Assembly (NCBI GenBank): GCA_023391105.1
Contig: JAEWBO010000025.1
Span: 1-64,000, forward strand
DNA from: Bacillota bacterium
GTDB taxonomy: Bacteria; Bacillota; Clostridia; Christensenellales; SZUA-584
DNA length: 64,000 nt
Direction: 5' to 3'
The stretch's first letter is position 1. The number at the start of each line of letters is the position of its first letter. The position numbers were made by a program, and so were the translations under genes. Under the pieces are notes generated by a model. The model saw only the letters and a list, made by a program, of their open reading frames with translations. It was not told the origin of the DNA and ran no database searches. This document shows positions 57,916-64,000 of the stretch, piece by piece.

Positions 57916-57949
57916 TATATGAATGAACAAAAATATATTCATTCATATA
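57916..57949. promoter_or_regulatory. TetR operator copy 1 (autoregulatory)
   Basis: Perfect 12-bp arms TATATGAATGAA/TTCATTCATATA with a 10-bp centre, directly upstream of the TetR gene. Confidence 0.8.
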
Positions 57950-58025
57950 GTAGCACGGCGCTTTCTCTTTGTCAATATTAAAAAAGTCTGGAAATATTAC
58001 GGGAGAATGTGGTAATATTGCCGTT

Positions 58026-58280
58026 ATGAAACGCGAGAATTTGTTTATCGAAAATTGTGATTATTACAGTTATGTGAAAGAGCATCCGATTATAAGCTGG
58101 AAAACGCCGACGTCGATTCTCTGCGGTTCTGAAGATAATATTAACAAAACCGACGTGGTATCTGCGTTTGCAAAACGCTTTGGGTGTGATTTGCAGGTTA
58201 TGCAGAATGCAGAGCATTATTTTCATACAAAAGAGCAGTTAAGCTATCTGAGGCAATGGCTCAGAAAACGCCTACATTGA
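58026..58280 (+). pseudogene. Truncated alpha/beta hydrolase (C-terminal remnant)
   Basis: 84 residues from an ATG at 58026. They match only the last third of an alpha/beta hydrolase: an HPIISWKTPTSILCGSED acid-loop region and the catalytic-histidine area N-A-E-H-Y-F-H, then a terminal helix. The nucleophile domain is absent, and the upstream sequence holds the TetR operator instead. Probably a decayed gene left by a deletion or rearrangement. Confidence 0.65.
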
Positions 58281-58349
58281 ACTGAAGCCCAACCAAAAGA
58301 AATAACAGCTTTTATGCTGTTATAAGAGTTAAAATGTACGTAGTCTTTT

Positions 58350-58625
58350 CTAAATCTCGTCTTGCATGGCCTTGAAGCTGCTCTTGACCTGCTGAACTTC
58401 CTGGTCGCTTGCATCCTTGGCCTGATAGTATCCTTTATCACGCATTTGTTCAAAAACCTGATACTGATCATGGCTTGTCTGCGACAATTGGCTCGATAAA
58501 AGCTTTCGCAGATTGTGGCAGGATGACTCTGTTAAGTACGCCGCGTATGACGTGACCATCTGCTTTTCCTGATTCAAAAGATCGTTGAGCAGATCCTGTT
58601 CTGAGAGATTGGGATGATGATGCAT
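58350..58625 (-). CDS. CotF-like spore coat protein
   Basis: 91 residues of ferritin-like helical character with the coat-F pattern LSEQDLLNDLLNQEKQMVTSYAAYLTE and a C-terminal QYQVFEQMRDKGYYQAKDA. Proteins of this group are deposited in the spore coat, so this gene indicates sporulation. AGGAGG precedes the ATG. It follows a related partner by 11 bp. Confidence 0.88.
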   Translation of the reverse strand: MHHHPNLSEQDLLNDLLNQEKQMVTSYAAYLTESSCHNLRKLLSSQLSQTSHDQYQVFEQMRDKGYYQAKDASDQEVQQVKSSFKAMQDEI

Positions 58626-58636
58626 GTTATTCCTCC

Positions 58637-58858
58637 TTACCTATGGGTATCGAGATAGCCGAGCAGATTGTTGTAGTTGTCTCTGTGATGCTTGGATAAC
58701 TGTTGAGCAAGGCTCCTTAGTTCCGGATCCTGAAAATAATCCGCATAGACCTGGCTTTTTTTTGCGGCTAAAGCTTCGTGCTTAAGCTGGTCTTCTATAA
58801 TCGTCAAGTTCTTTGATTCGATCTCGGGCAAAATGCCTGTGTTTTTAAAAACGCTCAT
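58637..58858 (-). CDS. Small helical protein paired with the CotF-like coat protein
   Basis: 73 residues from the ATG at 58858 (GGGGAGG upstream), 17 codons inside the longest frame. Helical, with LTIIEDQLKHEALAAKKSQVYADYFQDPELRSLAQQ read as two helices (positions about 17-52). Such small partners commonly precede CotF genes in Clostridia and are annotated as spore coat proteins. Likely coexpressed in the mother cell. Confidence 0.78.
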   Translation of the reverse strand: MSVFKNTGILPEIESKNLTIIEDQLKHEALAAKKSQVYADYFQDPELRSLAQQLSKHHRDNYNNLLGYLDTHR

Positions 58859-58918
58859 TTGATTCCTCCCCAGTCTTAGACTGTCATTAGTTTGCGTCGC
58901 AGCAGGCAAAATATACGC

Positions 58919-58947
58919 TTTATGTTTTATGTGATTTCATTTATAAT
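58919..58947 (+). promoter_or_regulatory. recX promoter, possibly giving a leaderless mRNA
   Basis: TTTATG (58919-58924), a 17-bp spacer and TATAAT (58942-58947). The recX ATG begins only 8 nt after the -10 box, so transcription would start at or next to the A of the start codon. Confidence 0.55.
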
Positions 58948-58954
58948 CGAAAAT

Positions 58955-59587
58955 ATGGAAGAAAAGTGTGTCATCAGTGCGGTAGAACCGCAGAAAAAAA
59001 AGAAAGACCGGTATAACATCTATGTTGACGGTGAATATAAGGCGTCTTTGGGTGCCGAGGCGCTGGTGACGTTCGGTATCCGTGAGGGTGCCGCGATAGA
59101 ATTAAGCATGCTTAAGGAAGCGGTGAGCAGGGACAACGCGCAGTACGCGTTTGACAGTGCCGCCAATCTGTTGTCGCATAAGATGCGTACGCGCTCAGAG
59201 CTGGCTGAGCGGCTCAAAGGAAGAGGCGTTGAGGAACAAGCGGTGGAAACTGCGCTTGATAAGCTCACGTCTTACGGTTACGTGGATGACGCGGCCTATG
59301 CCAAAGAGTATGTGCAAAGCGCGCTGCTCACGGGGCGTTGGGGCAGGAGGGCTGTCGAGTATAAGCTCAAGGAAAAAGGGCTGGGGCAAAGTGTCATCGA
59401 CGAAGCGATGGCGCTCTATACCGAAGAAGATGAAAAAGAGATCGCGCGCAAGCAGCTTCAGTCGGCAGCCGGACGGCTCAAAAACGACGACGCGCGAAAG
59501 CAAAGGCAAAAGATATATGCCGCGCTGGCCAGACACGGCTTTGACTATGGCGTCATTAACGCGCTGCTATCGGAGGAAGACGATTGA
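58955..59587 (+). CDS. recX: Regulatory protein RecX
   Basis: 210 residues from the ATG at 58955; no ribosome binding site precedes it. Three-helix repeats typical of RecX: KMRTRSELAERLKGRGV near the middle, L-x-x-Y-G-Y-V-D-D-A-A-Y-A and K-L-K-E-K-G-L. An N-terminal basic extension carries Y-N-I-Y-V-D-G-E-Y. RecX modulates RecA filaments. It overlaps birA by 4 bp (TTGA). Confidence 0.93.
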   Translation: MEEKCVISAVEPQKKKKDRYNIYVDGEYKASLGAEALVTFGIREGAAIELSMLKEAVSRDNAQYAFDSAANLLSHKMRTRSELAERLKGRGVEEQAVETALDKLTSYGYVDDAAYAKEYVQSALLTGRWGRRAVEYKLKEKGLGQSVIDEAMALYTEEDEKEIARKQLQSAAGRLKNDDARKQRQKIYAALARHGFDYGVINALLSEEDD

Positions 59588-60528
59588 GAGACGAGATTTA
59601 CAAACAGCTTAAAGCGGCACCCGGCTTTGTATCGGGCGGTGCGCTCGGTGAAGCGTTCGGCGTGACGCGGGCCGCGCTTTGGAAGCACATTAAAGCGATA
59701 CAGGAGGACGGCGCACAGATCGAAAGCGTAACAGGTAAGGGCTATCGCCTGATCTCGCCGCCCAAGATACCGCGCGCGGAATACGTACGCGCGCATATGC
59801 GGCGTGACATTCCGGTTTTCTACAAGGAGCAGGTAACGTCCACCAACGATGCGGCCAAGATCGCTGCACGAGACACACAGCTGCAAAATGCCGTGTTTAT
59901 CGCGGGGGAGCAGACCGCCGGCAAGGGCCGCAAGGGCCGTACGTGGTTGTCAAGGCCGGGGCAGGGCGTGTATATGTCGTTCCTCGTGCGCCCGAAGACC
60001 GAGCCGGAGAAGATTTCGGGTATCACACTCGCGGCGGCTGTCGCGGTGTGCAACGCGATTGAGTCTGTTACAGACGTAAAACCGCGCATCAAATGGCCAA
60101 ACGACGTGATTGTGGACGGCAAAAAGGCGGCGGGTATACTCACCGAAAGCATGGTGAATATGGACGGCGTGGAGTTCGTGGTATGCGGCATCGGTATTAA
60201 CACGGATGCGTCGCTGTTTGGTAATGAGATACGCGACACAGCGTTTGCGCTGAATGCAAATAATACGTTGCTGGCCGCGGCTGAGATCGGCTGTTTCATG
60301 GATGCGTACGACATATTTGTTCAGCAAGGGTTAACGCCGTTTATGGATGTGTTCCGCAGTCGCAGCGCGATTACCGGTACCGTGACGGTGACGGGCTCGG
60401 GAACCAGCGAAACAGGCGTGATCGTCGGCTACGACGATGAGGGTGCGATACTGCTGGACTGCGGCGGACAAACAAAACGCTTTGTGGCGGGAGAGGTGTC
60501 GCTGCGGGGGGAGAACGGCTATGTATAG
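59584..60528 (+). CDS. birA: Biotin-protein ligase / biotin operon repressor
   Basis: 314 residues from a TTG start overlapping recX. N-terminal winged helix (about 1-60: GGALGEAFGVTRAALWKHI), the ligase core with GRKGRTWLSRPGQGVYMS (biotinyl-AMP loop) and IKWPNDV, and a C-terminal SH3-like domain. It activates biotin and attaches it to carboxylases, and can repress biotin genes. No bio genes are in the window. Confidence 0.96.
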   Translation: MRDEIYKQLKAAPGFVSGGALGEAFGVTRAALWKHIKAIQEDGAQIESVTGKGYRLISPPKIPRAEYVRAHMRRDIPVFYKEQVTSTNDAAKIAARDTQLQNAVFIAGEQTAGKGRKGRTWLSRPGQGVYMSFLVRPKTEPEKISGITLAAAVAVCNAIESVTDVKPRIKWPNDVIVDGKKAAGILTESMVNMDGVEFVVCGIGINTDASLFGNEIRDTAFALNANNTLLAAAEIGCFMDAYDIFVQQGLTPFMDVFRSRSAITGTVTVTGSGTSETGVIVGYDDEGAILLDCGGQTKRFVAGEVSLRGENGYV

Positions 60529-61429
60529 CGGAAGCTTAACGGACATCTCCGGCGTTACGGCCGGGCATTATACGGATACAGAAGCAAAGACGGGCTGCAC
60601 CGTTGTGCTGTTTGAAAACGGTGCGGTGACAGGCGTGGACGTACGCGGCAGTGCGCCGGGGACGCGCGAAACCGACCTGCTTCGCCCCACCAACGCGGTG
60701 CAGCAGGCGAATGCCCTGCTGCTTTCGGGTGGCAGTGCGTTTGGACTGGCCGCGGCGGACGGCGTGATGCGCTGGTTGGAGGAAAAAGGCAGGGGCTTTG
60801 ACACGGGCGTGGCACGTGTGCCCATTGTGCCCGCGGCGGTGCTGTTTGACCTCGCGTTCGGCAGCGCGAATGTGCGGCCCGACGCCGCGGCAGGGTATGC
60901 GGCGTGTGAAAACGCGTCGGACAAGCCGCTAATGCAAGGCCATGTCGGTGCGGGCACAGGCGCGACGGTCGGCAAGGCTGCGGGCATGCAGCTATGCGGG
61001 CGCGGCGGCTTCGGTACGGCCTCTGTCACATTGCCGGGCGGCGTGATCGTTGCGGCGGGCTTTGCGGTGAATGCCTTGGGTGATATATACGATCACACGA
61101 CGGGCGAAAAGATAGCGGGTATGCAGGGCGGCAGCGTGAGTGATGTGCTCATGGGCAGCAGCGGCATGGATTTTTCGGGGCAGAATACGACCATCGGTAT
61201 CGTCGGTGCCAACGCCGCTTTGACCAAGGAACAGGCAAATAAACTCGCCGCGGTGGGGCAGGACGGCATTGCGATGTGCATCCGGCCCGCGCATACCATG
61301 TTCGATGGTGACACGGTTTTTGCCTTTGGTACAGGTGAGCTGGAGGGCGATTTCAACGCGATACTTGCGGCAGGCGCTCAGGCGGCGGCGAGAGCCATCC
61401 TAAACGCGGTGCGGGAGGCAGACGCATGA
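60521..61429 (+). CDS. P1-family peptidase (DmpA/NylC-like, self-cleaving)
   Basis: 302 residues from the ATG at 60521, overlapping birA by 8 bp. Ntn-type hydrolase landmarks: DISGVTAGHYTD start, R-G-x-A-P-G-T-R-E-T-D, LLSGGSAFGLAAADGV, VGAGTGATVGK, and Q-N-T-T-I-G near 220-225, where the chain should cleave itself between Asn and Thr to expose the nucleophile. The family has aminopeptidase or amidase activity. Physiological substrate unknown. Confidence 0.9.
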   Translation: MYSGSLTDISGVTAGHYTDTEAKTGCTVVLFENGAVTGVDVRGSAPGTRETDLLRPTNAVQQANALLLSGGSAFGLAAADGVMRWLEEKGRGFDTGVARVPIVPAAVLFDLAFGSANVRPDAAAGYAACENASDKPLMQGHVGAGTGATVGKAAGMQLCGRGGFGTASVTLPGGVIVAAGFAVNALGDIYDHTTGEKIAGMQGGSVSDVLMGSSGMDFSGQNTTIGIVGANAALTKEQANKLAAVGQDGIAMCIRPAHTMFDGDTVFAFGTGELEGDFNAILAAGAQAAARAILNAVREADA

Positions 61430-61803
61430 TCATCGGTATAGGTATCGATATCGTGGAGATTGACCGAATTGCCAAAGCAGCAAGCAAAGAACGGTTTATG
61501 GAGCGAATCTATTCCGATGCCGAAATCGCGATTTTTGAGGCGTGTAAATATAGAATGGAGACGGTGGCGGGACGGTTTGCCGCCAAGGAAGCGGTGTTAA
61601 AGGCGCTTGGGTGCGGCCTTGGCGACATGCCCTTGCGCTGCATCGAGGTGCTGCGCGCCCTCTCGGGACAGCCTGTGGTTGAGCTTTCAGGGGCGGCAAA
61701 GGAAAAAGCGGAAGAGCTTGGCGCCCGGCACATGCACATTTCCATTTCCCATTCGGCACGGTATGCGGTGGCGCAGGTTATCGCGGAGGGGGACCCAATA
61801 TGA
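61426..61803 (+). CDS. acpS: Holo-[acyl-carrier-protein] synthase
   Basis: 125 residues with the metal-binding G-I-D-I-V-E-I-D-R-I at the start and FAAKEAVLKALG (about 46-57), both diagnostic for AcpS. Transfers phosphopantetheine from CoA to ACP. Overlaps its neighbours by 4 bp at both ends. Confidence 0.97.
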   Translation: MIIGIGIDIVEIDRIAKAASKERFMERIYSDAEIAIFEACKYRMETVAGRFAAKEAVLKALGCGLGDMPLRCIEVLRALSGQPVVELSGAAKEKAEELGARHMHISISHSARYAVAQVIAEGDPI

Positions 61804-63320
61804 TTCACGTATTGCGCAAACATGACATGCAGGAACTCGATAAGCATATGATCGATAAGTGCAAAATTCCATCCATCGTGCTTATGGAAAACGCGGCGTT
61901 TGGCATGACCTCGGTCATTTCACAGCGTTTTGATAAAGCAACGAGAATTATCGCGGTCTGCGGCACCGGCAACAATGGCGGCGACGGATTCGCCGCCGCA
62001 AGGCAGCTGGAAGCCAAGGGATATGAGGTCATGGCCTGCCTTGTGGGAAAAGCGGGTGCGCTGAAAGGCGACGCCGCAGCCAATGCGGCCTTTTTCCGGT
62101 CGCGCATCATTGAGATTGAGGATGAAGATACAGCAAAGGCACATCTTTCAGACCTTTCTGGATGTGTGGTGGTCGACGCGGTTTTCGGCGTCGGGCTTTC
62201 GCGTGATGTGACAGGGCTCAACGCGGCGGTCATCAAGCTCATTAATGAGAGCGGCGCGTATATCGTGGCATGCGATATCGCATCGGGTATCGACGCGGAC
62301 ACGGGCGCGGTTCGCGGCACCGCGGTGTGCGCCGACGAGACGGTGACGTTTCAGTGCGCAAAACCGGGACATCTTCTTTTCCCGGGACGCGAGCATACGG
62401 GCGCTCTCACTGTCAAGGAAATCGGCGTATCACGCGGATTTACCCAAGGACTGATGGGCTGGGCGGACAAGGTGACCTTGCAGCGGCGGAACGCCGATAC
62501 GCACAAGGGCAGCTTCGGCAAGCTTGCTTGCGTGGCGGGAAGCCAAGGCTTTTCGGGCGCAGGGCTCATGTGCGTGAGCGCAGCGCTGCGCGCGGGTGCG
62601 GGGCTGGTTACCGCGGGCATACCCGCTTGTCTGCAAACGATGTTCTCGGCACGTTTGCCGGAGAGCTTGACCTTCGCGCTGGAGGATTTTTCGGGCAGCC
62701 TTTCAGAGAACTGCATCGGCGGGCTGGAAATGCTGATGGCAGGCAAGACGGCTGTGGCTGTGGGGCCGGGGCTGTCCACAAGCGACGGCGCGGCGGCGGC
62801 TGTCCGCCATCTCGTGACGCATTATGATATCCGCAAGGTGTTCGACGCAGACGCGCTCAACATCATCGCGCAGGATATCAGCGTGTTGGAGCAAAAAGCG
62901 GGCGATATCGTATTGACGCCGCATCCGATGGAATTTTCACGTCTCAGCGGCTTGTCCATTGAAAAGATTAAAAATGATCCGTTGACACACGCGCAAGCGT
63001 TTGCGAAGCGCTACGGCGTGACGCTGCTGTTAAAAGGCGCCACAACGATCATCACGGATGGGCAAAGGACGATGTTTGTGACGGCTGGCAGTCCGGGCAT
63101 GGCGCGCGGCGGCAGCGGCGACGTATTAACGGGCGTGATCGGTGCCTTGATGTGCGGCGGGCGTGAAGGCGGCAAGACAGCCTTTGAAGCGGCTGTTTCG
63201 GGCGCTTATATCTGCGGCAAGGCGGGCGAAGCCGCGGCGCGGGATTTGGGCGAGCTTTCCATGACGGCCATGGATACGTTGTCTCACATCGCCGAGGTGA
63301 CAAAGGACATGATGGGGTAA
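61800..63320 (+). CDS. nnr: Bifunctional NAD(P)HX epimerase / dehydratase
   Basis: 506 residues. N-terminal YjeF_N epimerase (about 1-215: CGTGNNGGDGFAAARQL, DAVFGVGLSRDVTG) fused to a C-terminal ribokinase-like dehydratase (about 225-500: HKGSFGKLACVAGS, LTPHPMEFSRL, MARGGSGDVLTGVIGA). Repairs damaged NAD(P)H hydrates using ATP or ADP. Directly follows acpS, a common arrangement. Confidence 0.97.
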   Translation: MIHVLRKHDMQELDKHMIDKCKIPSIVLMENAAFGMTSVISQRFDKATRIIAVCGTGNNGGDGFAAARQLEAKGYEVMACLVGKAGALKGDAAANAAFFRSRIIEIEDEDTAKAHLSDLSGCVVVDAVFGVGLSRDVTGLNAAVIKLINESGAYIVACDIASGIDADTGAVRGTAVCADETVTFQCAKPGHLLFPGREHTGALTVKEIGVSRGFTQGLMGWADKVTLQRRNADTHKGSFGKLACVAGSQGFSGAGLMCVSAALRAGAGLVTAGIPACLQTMFSARLPESLTFALEDFSGSLSENCIGGLEMLMAGKTAVAVGPGLSTSDGAAAAVRHLVTHYDIRKVFDADALNIIAQDISVLEQKAGDIVLTPHPMEFSRLSGLSIEKIKNDPLTHAQAFAKRYGVTLLLKGATTIITDGQRTMFVTAGSPGMARGGSGDVLTGVIGALMCGGREGGKTAFEAAVSGAYICGKAGEAAARDLGELSMTAMDTLSHIAEVTKDMMG

Positions 63321-63477
63321 TGTCTTCGGACGCTGTGCTTCTCAGCATGATAGCTTTTCTCATGTGTGGCTATAACGGTTATTCTGAAGGCGCGGAGTCG
63401 CTGAAGAATCTATAAATGAGAGACGAGCGAAGCATCACGTCAACAAGAGTCAGATATCAAAATTGGGGAAATACCCG
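63321..63477. other. Convergent intergenic region with a weak R1-like palindrome
   Basis: No gene. ATTCTGAAGGCG..CGCTGAAGAAT-type sequence (about 63380-63411) resembles the TCATTCTGA...GAAGAATC repeat class in a decayed form. No clear terminator. Confidence 0.35.
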
Positions 63478-64000
63478 TTATTTCTGGCTTTTGCCCCAAA
63501 CCCTGCATTGTTCGATTCGTCGTCCGTCGTCTCCCTGTTCTTCATGATAGGAAAAACTATTAAGCAGCGAGCAGGGGAAATCGGTACACTCACCGCAGTG
63601 CTTAAGGAGCTTATCTTCGCAGCACTTTTTCACAGGACAGCAATCGCCCCAGAATGGTTTTGTGATGTTTATACAGCCCTTACAATGCATTTTTTCACGG
63701 TATTCACATTCGTTGCAAAGCAATCCGCATCTTGATTCCACTGTCTTTAAACCGATATAGATATGGATGAGCGCATTTTCTGCGTCGGCATTCTGATATT
63801 CCTCAAAATCGCAGACATATGAGCGGGGGAGATCCATGGTCCATAGCTTCTGCCAAAATTCGTGGACAGCTTTTTGCATATGCCCTTGCACCACGAACTT
63901 TGCATATTGCCCTGCGGGAATTGTTTTTACAATTGCACCGTCAGGAATATCGGCCGCATCATCCACCTCGCAGCCCACGACGATGCTGTAATCATCTCTT
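63478..64000 (-). CDS. GyrI-like effector-binding plus DUF3795 protein (N-terminus outside window)
   Basis: The frame runs off the right edge; about 173 C-terminal residues are visible. The first part (DGAIVKTIPAGQYAKFVVQG, FWQKLWTMDLPRSY) is a GyrI/AraC-effector-like domain. The second is a cysteine-rich DUF3795 module (CGLLCNECEYREKMHCKGC, CCPVKKCCEDKLLKHCGEC), probably zinc- or Fe-S-binding. The combination suggests a small-molecule sensor. An internal GTG at 63978 is not the true start. Confidence 0.82.
   Translation of the reverse strand, partial: RDDYSIVVGCEVDDAADIPDGAIVKTIPAGQYAKFVVQGHMQKAVHEFWQKLWTMDLPRSYVCDFEEYQNADAENALIHIYIGLKTVESRCGLLCNECEYREKMHCKGCINITKPFWGDCCPVKKCCEDKLLKHCGECTDFPCSLLNSFSYHEEQGDDGRRIEQCRVWGKSQK

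Noticed and set aside
1..64000. tRNA, rRNA, prophage or complete insertion sequence
   Set aside because: No cloverleaf, rRNA segment, integrase, transposase or phage structural gene was recognised in either strand.

Overview
The window is a chromosomal segment of roughly 50% GC from a Gram-positive, endospore-forming anaerobe of the class Clostridia. The basis is a CotF-type spore coat pair, a giant 2-hydroxyacyl-CoA-dehydratase-type activase, an anaerobic GlpABC-like FAD/DUF1667 cluster, frequent TTG/GTG starts behind strong AGGAGG sites, TPP and tetrahydrofolate riboswitches, and SigA-type promoters. I cannot name the genus. No rRNA, tRNA, CRISPR array, prophage or complete insertion sequence was recognised.

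Layout. 1-7.2 kb: tail of a chemotaxis receptor, the 1412-residue activase, a divergent DapB-like reductase behind a long structured leader, and a YghO-like acetyltransferase. 7.5-10.7 kb: mreC-mreD-LCP cell-wall operon. 10.9-16.0 kb: a BceRS-like two-component system with an FtsX-type ABC transporter and a shared operator-like motif. 16.1-20.0 kb: THF-riboswitch-controlled folT, and EAL and HD-GYP phosphodiesterases of c-di-GMP signalling. 20.2-23.0 kb: dnaX-ybaB-recR-DUF2508. 23.2-26.5 kb: an AT-rich two-component system plus lipoprotein that looks acquired. 26.7-33.9 kb: rodA, nitroreductase, DUF421/DUF4363 pair, nth-obgE-yhbY-GNAT and an unknown gene. 34.0-39.6 kb: metal exporter, the FAD oxidoreductase/DUF1667 operon and an SPL-like radical SAM protein. 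39.7-43.4 kb: an M14 carboxypeptidase homologue lacking its zinc and catalytic residues, glnA behind a terminator, and a lipoprotein. 43.6-48.9 kb: PBP2-minCDE. 49-52.5 kb: pgi, then a repeat-rich patch holding a DUF559 nuclease. 52.1-55.4 kb: TPP-riboswitch-controlled thiamine-precursor ABC transporter. 55.4-58.9 kb: small accessory genes, a TetR/flavodoxin pair sharing an operator, and spore coat genes. 58.9-63.3 kb: recX-birA-P1 peptidase-acpS-nnr. A GyrI/DUF3795 protein runs off the right edge.

Cell elongation and division genes (mreCD, LCP, rodA, PBP2, minCDE) recur across the window, and two c-di-GMP phosphodiesterases sit close together. The least explained material is intergenic. At least four families of short palindromic repeats are present. 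Family R1 lies in both its copies between exact direct duplications of the local terminator-like hairpin (33 bp and 20 bp). Family R3 brackets the DUF559 endonuclease gene in inverted orientation and appears to supply its ribosome binding site. These are the strongest candidates for an undescribed system here.
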